From Paenibacillus ferrarius (GTDB taxonomy: Bacteria > Bacillota > Bacilli > Paenibacillales > NBRC-103111): a DNA stretch of 64,000 nt. The stretch covers positions 1 through 64,000 of the forward strand of contig NZ_MBTG01000020.1 of the NCBI RefSeq assembly GCF_002027705.1, written 5' to 3'. Below, one piece after another: positions 8,786 to 16,962 of the stretch (position 1 is the stretch's first letter; each line of letters opens with the position of its first letter). The notes below the pieces were generated by a model. The model saw nothing but the letters and a program-made list of their open reading frames with translations. It did not search any database and was not told the origin of the DNA. A program made the position numbers and the translations under genes.

Positions 8786-9517
8786 ATGAATAGGCGCTTG
8801 GAACAGCTCGAGGATGGCTATAAGGAAACACAACGGGAACTTGTCCTGCGGGCACGTGCTGGAGATAGAGAAGCATTCGGGGATCTGGTACGCCACCATC
8901 GAAGCCAAGCACTCGGCCTTGCGGCATCAATAGCGCGAGACACCTTCATCGCCGAGGATATTGTGCAGGATGCGCTTATTCGGGCATTCATGCACATCGG
9001 CACCTTGATGAATGCGGATCGCTTCGTTCCTTGGTTGCAGCGGATTGTTCGCAATCAGGCTTATATGAAGCTGCGCCGAGGAGGACTTTACGGCAAAGAA
9101 CAGCCCTTCTCATCTTTCAGCCATCAAGCGGAAGGGACTCTGATACCTACAGACTGGTCGGACATCGACAGTATCCTCTTTCGGCTGGCGGGCTCAGCAA
9201 TCGACGAAGCGTGCTATCGTGATGATCCTGCGGAATCCTTCCTGAGAGCCGATATGCTTCAATGCTTGCGGGAACTGCTGTCGTGCCTCGGCAAGCGTGA
9301 GCGGGCCGTCTTTGAAGCACATTTTTTCGATGAGCTGACTCCTGTTCAAATCGCGGCTCTTTTTCAGACCAAAACAGCCAATGTGTACAATATCCTGTCC
9401 CGCTCACGCTCCAAAGTGTGCAGAGAAAGAATTCGCGTCTCTCTGAATGGCTACGTGCAGCAAAGAGCCGCCCTAGGTCTGCCCAAGCGGATTATCCTTT
9501 CCTCTCCCCCAATCTGA
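8786..9517 (+). CDS. ECF-type RNA polymerase sigma factor
   Basis: A 243-residue sigma-70 family protein. Region 2 (about 25-95) has DREAFGDLVRHHRSQALGLA and AEDIVQDALIRAFMH for core binding and -10 recognition. Region 4 (about 160-215) has LGKRERAVFEAHFFDELTPV and an HTH with FQTKTANVYNILSRSRSKV. The linker between the regions is longer than in minimal ECF factors. The ATG follows GGGGAGAGTGAGAAG. No anti-sigma gene is visible; the next gene, 22 nt on, encodes a BtrH-like protein and is probably co-transcribed. How its activity is restrained cannot be seen here. Confidence 0.85.
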   Translation: MNRRLEQLEDGYKETQRELVLRARAGDREAFGDLVRHHRSQALGLAASIARDTFIAEDIVQDALIRAFMHIGTLMNADRFVPWLQRIVRNQAYMKLRRGGLYGKEQPFSSFSHQAEGTLIPTDWSDIDSILFRLAGSAIDEACYRDDPAESFLRADMLQCLRELLSCLGKRERAVFEAHFFDELTPVQIAALFQTKTANVYNILSRSRSKVCRERIRVSLNGYVQQRAALGLPKRIILSSPPI

Positions 9518-9539
9518 TTGTTCAATGGAGGTTACTACT

Positions 9540-10550
9540 ATGCTAGTGGAACAACGCATCAACCGGGACTGGACGAAGACCTTGTCCTCCGCTGCAAGCA
9601 CTATTTATGGATCAATTAGCTATACGGATAAAAAGAGCTTCTCCCTCATCGACGTCATGGGCATTACAGGACATGCGTTTCGCCTGAATATCGATCCGAT
9701 CGAGGTCAATGTGGCTGGGCCCACTTCTTTTCCTGGTGGCTATATCTTTCGCCGCAATCTCTGTAATCTCGGCTTCACCAGCAATATGGGAGAAGCCTCT
9801 GTCCCCGTTTCGCCCGACATGTTGGAGAAAACGATAGCCCTAATACAGCGTTCTATAGATAAAGGCTATCCAGCCATTGCCTTCGATCTCTTTACGCCGG
9901 AATTCGGTCTGATTTATGGCTACGATGATGACAAGCAGCTGTTCTATGCCAAAGATGTCTCGCAAGATGGCACACTTTCCTATGCCCAATTCGGTCAGCC
10001 CAAAATCCCAGTCCTCTTCCTCATCACCATCGAAGATAGCCTCGCCCACTCCAAATATGAAATTCTGCGAATGTCGCTCGATATGATTGTCGATCATGCT
10101 CGAGGGCGTGAGTGGGCGCATATGTTCAAAGACCGCTACGCGCAGGGTCTCAAGGGGTATGAGGCTTGGATCGAAGCTATGGAAAAGCGCAGCGCCGATG
10201 AATTCGGCAATGCTTATAACGCAGCTGTCGCTGCTGATGCGAGAGAATTTGCCGCCGAGTACCTGCGGGAAATGGCGGTAAAATGGGACGGCAGCAATGT
10301 CGTTGAACGCAACGTCCGCGCCCATGCTGCCGAAGCTGCCGCCCATTATGCCGTTGTCGCAGAAGCGCTCAGCGAATTGCGCGACATGTTCCCGTTCCCC
10401 GAAGGCGGAACGCCCAAGGAGCCGGCAACAGCGGACCGGGCAATTGACCTGCTGCTCCAAGCCAAAGAATCCGAGACGAAGGGCATCGAAGTTCTGGAGA
10501 AGCTGCTGAACTTCATGAAGGCGTACCACTCGGATATCTGGGTGCACTAG
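9540..10550 (+). CDS. BtrH N-terminal-like (papain/C39-like fold) protein
   Basis: About 336 residues, intracellular. The first 180 residues resemble the BtrH N-terminal / C39-like fold (FSLIDVMGITGHAFRLNI, GYPAIAFDLFTPEFGLIYGY). BtrH is an acyltransferase in butirosin synthesis, but many homologues have no known role. The expected nucleophile cysteine near the start is not evident, so catalysis is doubtful. The C-terminal 150 residues are helical and alanine-rich. An ATG at 9525 is part of the ribosome binding site; GGAGG 8 nt before ATG 9540 decides the start. It follows the ECF sigma gene by 22 nt, so a regulatory or sigma-dependent role is possible but unproven. Confidence 0.65.
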   Translation: MLVEQRINRDWTKTLSSAASTIYGSISYTDKKSFSLIDVMGITGHAFRLNIDPIEVNVAGPTSFPGGYIFRRNLCNLGFTSNMGEASVPVSPDMLEKTIALIQRSIDKGYPAIAFDLFTPEFGLIYGYDDDKQLFYAKDVSQDGTLSYAQFGQPKIPVLFLITIEDSLAHSKYEILRMSLDMIVDHARGREWAHMFKDRYAQGLKGYEAWIEAMEKRSADEFGNAYNAAVAADAREFAAEYLREMAVKWDGSNVVERNVRAHAAEAAAHYAVVAEALSELRDMFPFPEGGTPKEPATADRAIDLLLQAKESETKGIEVLEKLLNFMKAYHSDIWVH

Positions 10551-10618
10551 CGGGGTGAACCGATTGTCGCTGCACCACGCTCAACGGAATTCTCTTGCAT
10601 CCATCGCTGCCGCTCCAC

Positions 10619-10681
10619 GATGTCATTGGATTAAATCCAATGACATCACCATTTAACCCATATCTACTTGGATATATCCAA
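10619..10681. repeat. Two perfect palindromes built on CATTGGAT
   Basis: A 29-bp perfect inverted repeat (10619-10647) has 14-bp arms GATGTCATTGGATT around one A. It is followed by the 14-bp palindrome TTGGATATATCCAA (10668-10681). Both share the half-site TTGGAT. No T-run follows, so they look more like protein-binding sites or decayed element ends than a terminator. Confidence 0.6.
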
Positions 10682-10759
10682 TGAAATGAGCAGCTTTCGC
10701 TCCCCCCAATCCTACTGCACCAAATAAAACCCACATATTAGGTAATACTGATAACGAAG

Positions 10760-10855
10760 CATGTTTGCATGTTTACATGTTTACATGTTTGCATGTTTAC
10801 ATGTTTACCTGTTACCTGTTCGCCTATTCGCCTGTTTATCTGTTCGCCTGCCTGC
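10760..10855. repeat. 8-bp tandem repeat (GCATGTTT/ACATGTTT) decaying into GCCTGTT
   Basis: Six units of [GA]CATGTTT are followed by diverged ACCTGTT and CGCCTGTT units. A short open frame through it is only repeat content. Confidence 0.75.
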
Positions 10856-10911
10856 TTCCTTCCGAATTTACCCACATCTCTGCATCAATCCATTAACGAT
10901 TCAAATATTCC

Positions 10912-10941
10912 TTGACAGGAATATTCCCTCAGAGGTATATT
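10912..10941 (+). promoter_or_regulatory. SigA-type promoter for the structured RNA/SRPBCC transcript
   Basis: A perfect -35 TTGACA (10912-10917), an 18-bp spacer and TATATT (10936-10941); an overlapping TATTAT at 10938 is an alternative -10. Transcription would begin near 10948-10950, about 215 nt before the next start codon. Confidence 0.6.
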
Positions 10942-10947
10942 ATAAAT

Positions 10948-11130
10948 GTGAATTCGACTATAAGCGATCTTGCAGAGTCTAACCCTTTTGCATATTGTCG
11001 AACTTTTGCGAGACGAGCATCGTGGAGGTTCAGCCCGCTGCTAATTGGCGGATCTACCTGCTGCGAGCCCGGCACCTACTAGATCTGAAATGCCTTTCGC
11101 CGTATGTGCGGAGACTACAAGCAATTTTTC
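10948..11130 (+). ncRNA. Candidate structured RNA or long structured 5' leader (about 180 nt)
   Basis: The stretch starts just after the promoter. Its ends can pair: CTTG (10969) and AGTCT (10976) with AGACT (11112) and CAAG (11118), making a closing stem followed by TTTTT (11125-11129). Inside, AGGT pairs with ACCT around a nested CCGC/GCGG stem, and GGCA pairs with TGCC. Length, closing stem and terminal U-run are what a free-standing small RNA such as 6S would show, but no 6S signature was recognised. It could instead be a leader controlling the SRPBCC gene at 11166. No open frame with a ribosome binding site lies within it. Confidence 0.4.
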
Positions 11131-11165
11131 TTCATAAACCATTATCTTAATTGGAGGAATCGATC

Positions 11166-11678
11166 ATGTCCGAGAACACAAACCCTGCTAACCAAGAGTT
11201 AGAAATTACACGCATTTTCAATGCTCCCCGTGAGCTTGTATTCAAAGTTTGGACCGAGGCGGAACACCTGGAGAAATGGTGGGGGCCAAAAGGATTAACA
11301 TTACAAGTAGCCAGCCTAGACCTGCGTCCCGGCGGCTCCTTTCATTACAGCATGACAACACCGGATGGTCAGATCATGTGGGGTCTGTTTAAATATCGTG
11401 AAATTTCACCCACTGACAAGCTTGTATTCACGAATTCTTTTTCCGATGAGGAAGGCAATGTTACCCGCGCAGCATTTAGCGCTGCTTTTCCGCTGGAGAT
11501 TCTTAATGTATTAACGTTTGAAGAACTGGATGGCAAAACAAAGGTTACTCTTCGCGGTGGACCCCTCGATGCTTCAGACGAAGAAAAACAATTCTTCGCC
11601 GGTATGTTCGACAGCATGCGCCAAGGCTTCGGCGGAACGTTCGATCAACTGGACGATTACTTGGCAACGATTGCCTAA
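11166..11678 (+). CDS. SRPBCC (AHSA1-like) domain protein
   Basis: 170 residues, a single START-like/AHSA1 fold with a hydrophobic cavity. The typical opening is ITRIFNAPRELVFKVWTEAE then HLEKWWGPKG, and the later part has the expected DLRPGGSFHYSM and a C-terminal helix GFGGTFDQLDDYL. Members bind lipophilic ligands or act in stress responses; the ligand is unknown. A TTG upstream at 11151 overlaps the ribosome binding site; GGAGGA 8 nt before ATG 11166 settles the start. The gene is monocistronic, preceded by a long leader with a candidate structured RNA and followed by a strong terminator. Confidence 0.85.
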   Translation: MSENTNPANQELEITRIFNAPRELVFKVWTEAEHLEKWWGPKGLTLQVASLDLRPGGSFHYSMTTPDGQIMWGLFKYREISPTDKLVFTNSFSDEEGNVTRAAFSAAFPLEILNVLTFEELDGKTKVTLRGGPLDASDEEKQFFAGMFDSMRQGFGGTFDQLDDYLATIA

Positions 11679-11709
11679 ACAATTACTTAAACAACTGCCT
11701 AAATGTACG

Positions 11710-11734
11710 CCGACTCTGCGGAGTCGGTTTTTTC
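11710..11734 (+). terminator. Terminator of the SRPBCC gene
   Basis: Stem CCGACTC-tgcg-GAGTCGG followed by seven T. Confidence 0.9.
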
Positions 11735-11819
11735 TTTCATCTGGGAGTTGTTAGCGCCGTATCGTTTATAATAAAATGAAAGTAAGCAAAGAAAAAGTTC
11801 ACAAGAAAAGGTGTCATTC

Positions 11820-13376
11820 ATGAGCATATTAAATGTCGAAAAATTAAGTCACGGCTTCGGAGACCGCGCCATCTTCAACGATGTCTCCTTCCGTCTGCTC
11901 AAAGGCGAGCATATCGGACTCATCGGCGCAAACGGTGAAGGGAAATCTACCTTCATGAACATCATCACAGGCAAGCTTCAGCCGGATGATGGGAAGGTCG
12001 AATGGTCCAAGCGTATGCGCGTTGGCTACCTGGATCAGCATGCTGTGCTGAACAAAGGCATGACTATCCGCGACGTCCTTAAGGGTGCCTTCCAATACCT
12101 GTTCGATATGGAACAGGAAATGAACGATATGTACGGCCGCATGGGCGATGTGTCGCCTGAAGAGCTAGAGCGGATGCTTGAAGATGTAGGAACGATTCAA
12201 GATACGCTAACGAATCAAGATTTCTACATGATTGATGCCAAAATCGAAGAAACAGCCCGCGGGTTGGGGCTTACAGATATTGGACTCGAGAAAGATGTCC
12301 ATGATTTAAGCGGCGGACAACGGACCAAAGTATTGCTGTCCAAGCTCCTGCTCGAGAAGCCGGACATTCTGCTCCTCGATGAGCCTACCAACTATCTCGA
12401 CGAGCAGCATATCGAGTGGTTAAGACGCTACCTGCAAGAGTATGAGAATGCCTTCATCCTCATCTCCCATGACATTCCGTTCCTTAATAGCGTAATCAAC
12501 TTGATTTATCACATGGAAAATCAGGAATTAAACCGTTATGTTGGCGACTACGAGCATTTCCAACAGGTTCATGAAATGAGAAAGCAGCAGCATGAGTCGG
12601 CCTACAAACGCCAGCAGCAAGAAATTTCCGAGCTTAAAGATTTCGTAGCCCGCAACAAAGCGAGTGTTGCAACACGGAACATGGCCATGTCCCGGCAAAA
12701 GAAGCTCGACAAGATGGAAGTCCTCGAACTGGCTAAGGAGAAACCGAAGCCTCAATTCAGCTTCAAAGATGCGCGAACGTCCAGCAAGCTGATTTTCGAA
12801 GCTAAGGAGCTCGTTATCGGATACGGCGATCCTCTTTCCAGAGCACTTGATCTCCGCATGGAACGCGGTCAGAAGATTGCCCTTGTTGGTGCCAACGGGA
12901 TCGGGAAAACGACGCTGTTGCGCAGCATTTTAGGCGAAATCCCAGCGTTGTCCGGCACTGTTCAAAAAGGCGAGAACCTCTTCATCGGCTATTTCCAACA
13001 GGAAATGAAAGATACGAACTACAACACCTGCATCGAGGAAGTCTGGAACGAGTTCCCTTCGTTCACGCAGTTCGAAGTGCGCGCGGCGCTCGCAAAATGC
13101 GGGCTTACCACCAAGCATATCGAGAGCAAAATTGCTGTGCTGAGCGGCGGCGAGAAAGCCAAGGTCCGTCTATGCAAGCTGATCAACCGCGAAACCAACC
13201 TGCTCGTGCTCGATGAGCCTACCAACCATTTGGACGTAGATGCCAAAGAAGAGCTGAAACGTGCGCTGCAAGCGTATAAGGGCAGCATTCTGCTTATTTC
13301 CCACGAACCGGAATTTTATCGCGACGTTGTGACAGAGACCTGGAACTGTGAATCCTGGACGACCAAGGTATTCTAG
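11820..13376 (+). CDS. ABC-F family ATPase (ribosome-associated)
   Basis: 518 residues with two ABC ATPase domains and no membrane segment, hence an ABC-F protein acting on ribosomes. Domain 1 has Walker A GANGEGKST, signature LSGGQRTK and Walker B LLLDEPTNYLD. Domain 2 has GANGIGKTT, LSGGEKAK and LVLDEPTNHLD. Between them lies a charged helical linker (HESAYKRQQQEISELKDFV) that in relatives reaches the ribosomal P/E site. The overall pattern is YbiT/YkpA-like rather than a drug-resistance Vga/Msr type, so a housekeeping translation role is more likely than antibiotic protection. GTG 11811 opens the frame, but AAAGG 7 nt before ATG 11820 supports the later start. Single gene with its own terminator. 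Confidence 0.9.
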   Translation: MSILNVEKLSHGFGDRAIFNDVSFRLLKGEHIGLIGANGEGKSTFMNIITGKLQPDDGKVEWSKRMRVGYLDQHAVLNKGMTIRDVLKGAFQYLFDMEQEMNDMYGRMGDVSPEELERMLEDVGTIQDTLTNQDFYMIDAKIEETARGLGLTDIGLEKDVHDLSGGQRTKVLLSKLLLEKPDILLLDEPTNYLDEQHIEWLRRYLQEYENAFILISHDIPFLNSVINLIYHMENQELNRYVGDYEHFQQVHEMRKQQHESAYKRQQQEISELKDFVARNKASVATRNMAMSRQKKLDKMEVLELAKEKPKPQFSFKDARTSSKLIFEAKELVIGYGDPLSRALDLRMERGQKIALVGANGIGKTTLLRSILGEIPALSGTVQKGENLFIGYFQQEMKDTNYNTCIEEVWNEFPSFTQFEVRAALAKCGLTTKHIESKIAVLSGGEKAKVRLCKLINRETNLLVLDEPTNHLDVDAKEELKRALQAYKGSILLISHEPEFYRDVVTETWNCESWTTKVF

Positions 13377-13384
13377 TCCTGCAA

Positions 13385-13432
13385 CCAAAGAACCTTACTC
13401 CTGTGAGAACAGTGTGTAAGGTTCTTTGTTAT
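13385..13432. terminator. Terminator between convergent genes
   Basis: AAAGAACCTTAC pairs with GTAAGGTTCTTT across a loop of about 17 nt; TTATTT follows on the plus strand. It sits between the ABC-F gene and the convergent gene ending at 13482 and may serve both. Confidence 0.65.
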
Positions 13433-13481
13433 TTCACAGAAGCTGCCGTATGGGCTAGTTTCTCCCATCTCCTCCTCTGTG

Positions 13482-15071
13482 TCACTTTTCAGCAATCCTT
13501 CTGATTACGTTATCCTTCGCAGATCTAATCAAAATCGTATCAGTGTAGACATATACGTCCGAAACCTGATCAGCTACAGCCAAATCAAGCTTGCCCTCAC
13601 TGTCTATAATCTTAAGCCCATACGCTTCCCCGGCTGCAAGTTTGGCTACAATTTTGCCATTAGCGACTTGTGCGCTTTCCACCGGTTCCTTCAGAATCAG
13701 CTTATCTTCGCCATTGGGGATGGCTTTGTACAGATTGGATTGTCCCTTGGCGTCCAAAGAAATATAGAAAATATGACCATCCACTTCATCAAACCATCCA
13801 GCCACTTTATTGCCTGATACCTTCTGCTCAAGAGTTCCGTCCATGTTGGATACGTATAGGTTATGATCGGCAACTTTCACATAATAGAGCTTGTTATGGA
13901 TAATTTTAAAATAACGGACTCCGGAATTAATCAACTTGGTAGTTTCATTCGTATTAAGATTAATCTTATGTATCTGATTGAGCTCACTCGTGGTAACTGG
14001 ATAAGAAGAAGCCAGTATATAAACATCGTCTCCGATGACTGTCGTGGATTGGTCCTTGCTGAACCCTGTACCTTCACCCGCGGTGATATACCATCCATAA
14101 ATATGCTTCGCGTCCCCTGCCTGAACCCCATCCTTGTACTCTTTACCCAATGGGACAACCCGCAGGTTATCTCCCCCAGGAGGGACCCCCTGCTGGATGA
14201 ACAGGGTGCCTTTTGACGTTTTTTTAAAATCCACATAACCCCGCTGTTCCAAGCTCCCTTTGCCAGCATCGTTTACTCTGACATAGTTGTCTGATCCCAT
14301 GATCGCTCCACCCGTATGATACGAAAACCAAAGCTCTCCATCTCGAATCCCAAATGTCACGTCTTTATTATTGCCATACTTGGAATCCGGCTCGTAGGAA
14401 TAGACTTCCTCTTGCTTCGTGGTGTCTTGTACGGGTACTCGAATCACTTGGTTCGTGCTCCCCTTCGTTTCCACATAATAATAGTGATCTTGGAATACCG
14501 CCACGCTGCTCTCACCTGAAGATACCGGAAGATTCACAGCTTCCATGTGCGGATTGCCAGAAGTGATGGAAAGCCCCTCCGCGTCATCCCACGCATAGTC
14601 CCAACCAAATGCATCATGAGCATAATGCCAAGTAAGAGGAAAATAAACAACATCATTATAGCTCAGCAAAGGGTAATCTTCTTTGGAGTTATCCACAGCT
14701 AACCCATTTATCGTCATGGCGTAGTCAGGAATGCTGGCCTTGCTGCTTTTGGCATTTGGATGACCGGACAAGTAGGGCACATAGGAGGAAGTCACTTTTC
14801 CTTTGGTTACGCTAAGACCATCTTGCACTGTCCAAGCCGTCTCCAATCCCAGAAGCCTGGCATCGTACCACGTCATCGGAAAATAAGTGATATCTTTATA
14901 CACCAGAAGCGGATATTCCCGTGTTTGATTATCGACATTATTGCCATTTAACTTAACCGCGAACGTTGGCAGCGTTACTTTCACCGTTTGCTCGGATGCG
15001 AAACTTTGGCCAGCTGGCCATATCAAGCTCATACAGCCCGTAAGCAGTAAACCCCATGCCACATTTTTCAC
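13482..15071 (-). CDS. Secreted DUF5050/stalk-domain protein
   Basis: About 529 residues, exported. Signal peptide (MKNVAWGLLLTGCMSLIW, then a likely cut after SFA). Two copper-amine-oxidase-N-like stalk repeats follow: VKLNGNNVDNQTREYPLLVY with ITYFPMTWYDARLLGLE, and MTINGLAVDNSKEDYPLLSY with VVYFPLTWHYA. The rest is a beta-propeller-like DUF5050 region with repeats such as NQIHKINLNTNETTKL and HNLYVSNMDGTL. Role unknown; such proteins are common in Paenibacillus and probably bind the cell wall. A TTG at 15092 is part of the ribosome binding site (TTGGAAGGGAG); the GTG at 15071 restores a clean signal peptide. Confidence 0.75.
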   Translation of the reverse strand: MKNVAWGLLLTGCMSLIWPAGQSFASEQTVKVTLPTFAVKLNGNNVDNQTREYPLLVYKDITYFPMTWYDARLLGLETAWTVQDGLSVTKGKVTSSYVPYLSGHPNAKSSKASIPDYAMTINGLAVDNSKEDYPLLSYNDVVYFPLTWHYAHDAFGWDYAWDDAEGLSITSGNPHMEAVNLPVSSGESSVAVFQDHYYYVETKGSTNQVIRVPVQDTTKQEEVYSYEPDSKYGNNKDVTFGIRDGELWFSYHTGGAIMGSDNYVRVNDAGKGSLEQRGYVDFKKTSKGTLFIQQGVPPGGDNLRVVPLGKEYKDGVQAGDAKHIYGWYITAGEGTGFSKDQSTTVIGDDVYILASSYPVTTSELNQIHKINLNTNETTKLINSGVRYFKIIHNKLYYVKVADHNLYVSNMDGTLEQKVSGNKVAGWFDEVDGHIFYISLDAKGQSNLYKAIPNGEDKLILKEPVESAQVANGKIVAKLAAGEAYGLKIIDSEGKLDLAVADQVSDVYVYTDTILIRSAKDNVIRRIAEK

Positions 15072-15239
15072 CAGAATACATCTCCCTTCCAATATTTTCT
15101 ATATACATTAGACGAGAGAGGGAATCCTTTTGTTTCGTTCCAGACTTTGTAAAATTTCTGATCATTTTTTTATACCTATCCCAAAAAAAGCCGCCAAGGA
15201 CTTCACTCGAAGTCATCGACCGCTTTGGGGAGCTATTTC

Positions 15240-15674
15240 CTATCGGAGGAGCATTTTTTTGAGAAGAAGACCTATGCCTACACCTACGAAACAGAACAAC
15301 AAGGACAACCAAACAGGACCCAAGAAGTAGGGCGAGTAAATCATACCAACCGTTGCAAAAAAAGCCGCACTCACATAAGGCAGGAAGGACAGAGGCTGCT
15401 CCTTTTCATCCGCATCGCGATACGCATCCCAGATACCAAACATATACACACAAGGGTAGAACATCAGCCATTCATAATCCGTCGTCTCAATAGCTCCAGC
15501 AATATTCCCTTGGAAGCTCATTTGGATGGAGACATTTAAATCCGACTTCACATTAATCAAAACTTCCAGTGCAATTAATACGACACCCTTCAAGTATTTC
15601 TTATTCAAAAATTGCCCGAAACCAGGAAGCGCTATGCTCCATAGGAGCCGTTCTATTTTATGTCCCTTGACCAC
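15240..15674 (-). CDS. Small membrane protein with LPGFGQF motif
   Basis: 144 residues with about three to four membrane segments: about 27-42 (KGVVLIALEVLINV), about 70-85 (WLMFYPCVYMFGIW), and about 95-140 (SAAFFATVGMIYSP, then WLSLLFCFVGVGIGLLL). The N-terminal SIALPGFGQFLNKKYLKG resembles the LPG-GQFYN motif of TM2/DUF5683-like small membrane proteins. The start is GTG, 5-7 nt behind GCGGGGG. A 48-residue open frame ends 12 nt upstream and may form an operon with it. Role unknown. Confidence 0.65.
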   Translation of the reverse strand: MVKGHKIERLLWSIALPGFGQFLNKKYLKGVVLIALEVLINVKSDLNVSIQMSFQGNIAGAIETTDYEWLMFYPCVYMFGIWDAYRDADEKEQPLSFLPYVSAAFFATVGMIYSPYFLGPVWLSLLFCFVGVGIGLLLKKMLLR

Positions 15675-15686
15675 GAATACCCCCGC

Positions 15687-15833
15687 TTACACAGAGAGAA
15701 GTGCATGACACGCAATTGCACCTTGTCTATTTCTTAAATAACATATATTTGTTAAGGTCAGGGGCGTGAATTCACCAGAAGGTAATCTACTGTGTTCTAT
15801 TTTCTTAGCCATGATCATTTCTTCTTGCTTCAT
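15687..15833 (-). CDS. Possible 48-aa small protein
   Basis: A short frame opening with MKQEEMIMAKKIEHSRL behind GGGGAGG at 8 nt, a strong ribosome binding site. The stop lies 12 nt before the GTG of the membrane protein gene, so translation could be coupled. The product is hydrophilic with no membrane segment, has two cysteines, and matches nothing I recognise. Without the ribosome binding site it would be dismissed; it may be a leader peptide. Confidence 0.4.
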   Translation of the reverse strand: MKQEEMIMAKKIEHSRLPSGEFTPLTLTNICYLRNRQGAIACHALLSV

Positions 15834-15933
15834 TGATGAAGCCTCCCCATTCTAGGTTGTCAGCATTGTTTAGTTTTTCCTAAAATGTAAGGTTCTTATG
15901 TATTCAAAATTTTCTTGCCTGTCCGCCGCGAGC

Positions 15934-16893
15934 TCAATCATGGGAAATGGGCGGATAATAATGAAGCAATAAACTCTTTTGAACATGCAGCCTATTCTCC
16001 GCTTGCTGATAGATAATCGACTTCTCTGATTCAATCAGCTCCTCTTCGATCTCAAATCCCGGATGCACAGGCATATCATGCATGATGTAAGGAGAGCAGC
16101 CAGCTAGATTGTGCTTATTGATCTGAAAAGGCATCATCGTTTGAATTCTTCTATTTTTCTCTTCTTGATAATGGCTATCCTGATAATTCTCCATGTCCAC
16201 CCAAGTGTCCGTATAAATAAAATCTGTCCTTTGTATAGCCTCCGATATATAATGAGTGTTCTCCACATAACCACTCCGATAAGCTTTCTCCATAAGCGCT
16301 TCATCCCATGATGCTTCGTTCACGATTGGCGTTACCAACAAAAGGCGAATACCCAAGGTAACACAACCTGCTATCAGCGAATTAACGACATTATTATGAA
16401 TCCCCACATAGGTCAGCGTAATACCTTCAAACGTACCTTTCACCTCATAAATGGTCATTAAATCGGCCATGGCCTGACAAGGGTGGTACTTCTCACAACA
16501 GCCATTAATAACCGGGACTTTGGAATAGGCTGCCAATTCAAGCAAATCGGTATGCTTCTTTAATCTCGCCATAATGACATCACAGTTCCTCGATGCATAA
16601 CGTACTTCATATTGAATAGGAGATAAACTGAAATTACTTGCGTTCCAATCCATGGTTACCGCGTATCCGCCCATTTGATTCACACCAGCTTGAAATGACA
16701 AGTTCGTCCTTGTCGATGTTTTTTGGAACAGCATAAGCAGGCCTTTTCTTTCGAAGGCATGATGAAAATGCTGCGGGTTTTGTTTCATTTCCAACCCTTT
16801 TTGAATAATTGAAACCAACGTATCCTTATCGAGTTCTTGTAAAGATAGCATATTAGGCAGCAATTCCTTCACCACTTTCGCATATTCATACAT
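15934..16893 (-). CDS. Aspartate/ornithine carbamoyltransferase-like protein, unusual motifs
   Basis: 319 residues with the two-domain transcarbamylase fold, which moves a carbamoyl group from carbamoyl phosphate to an amine. The carbamoyl-phosphate loop reads STRTN (about 60-64) where OTC/ATC have STRTR or S.RTR. HPCQ (137-140) is kept as in the family. The second-substrate motif near the C-terminus is MHDMP (271-275) instead of the HCLP of OTC, and the DTWVDM stretch replaces D.W.SM. The cosubstrate is therefore probably neither plain ornithine nor aspartate. It stands alone, without arginine or pyrimidine genes, so a ureido-amino-acid or special metabolite role is conceivable but unproven. 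Length is normal and the frame intact. Confidence 0.7.
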   Translation of the reverse strand: MYEYAKVVKELLPNMLSLQELDKDTLVSIIQKGLEMKQNPQHFHHAFERKGLLMLFQKTSTRTNLSFQAGVNQMGGYAVTMDWNASNFSLSPIQYEVRYASRNCDVIMARLKKHTDLLELAAYSKVPVINGCCEKYHPCQAMADLMTIYEVKGTFEGITLTYVGIHNNVVNSLIAGCVTLGIRLLLVTPIVNEASWDEALMEKAYRSGYVENTHYISEAIQRTDFIYTDTWVDMENYQDSHYQEEKNRRIQTMMPFQINKHNLAGCSPYIMHDMPVHPGFEIEEELIESEKSIIYQQAENRLHVQKSLLLHYYPPISHD

Positions 16894-16962
16894 TTAAATG
16901 AATATAAATACATATTAGGTTTAGGATATTGTTCTGTCAATAGTTTTGATGGGAGCTCTTAA

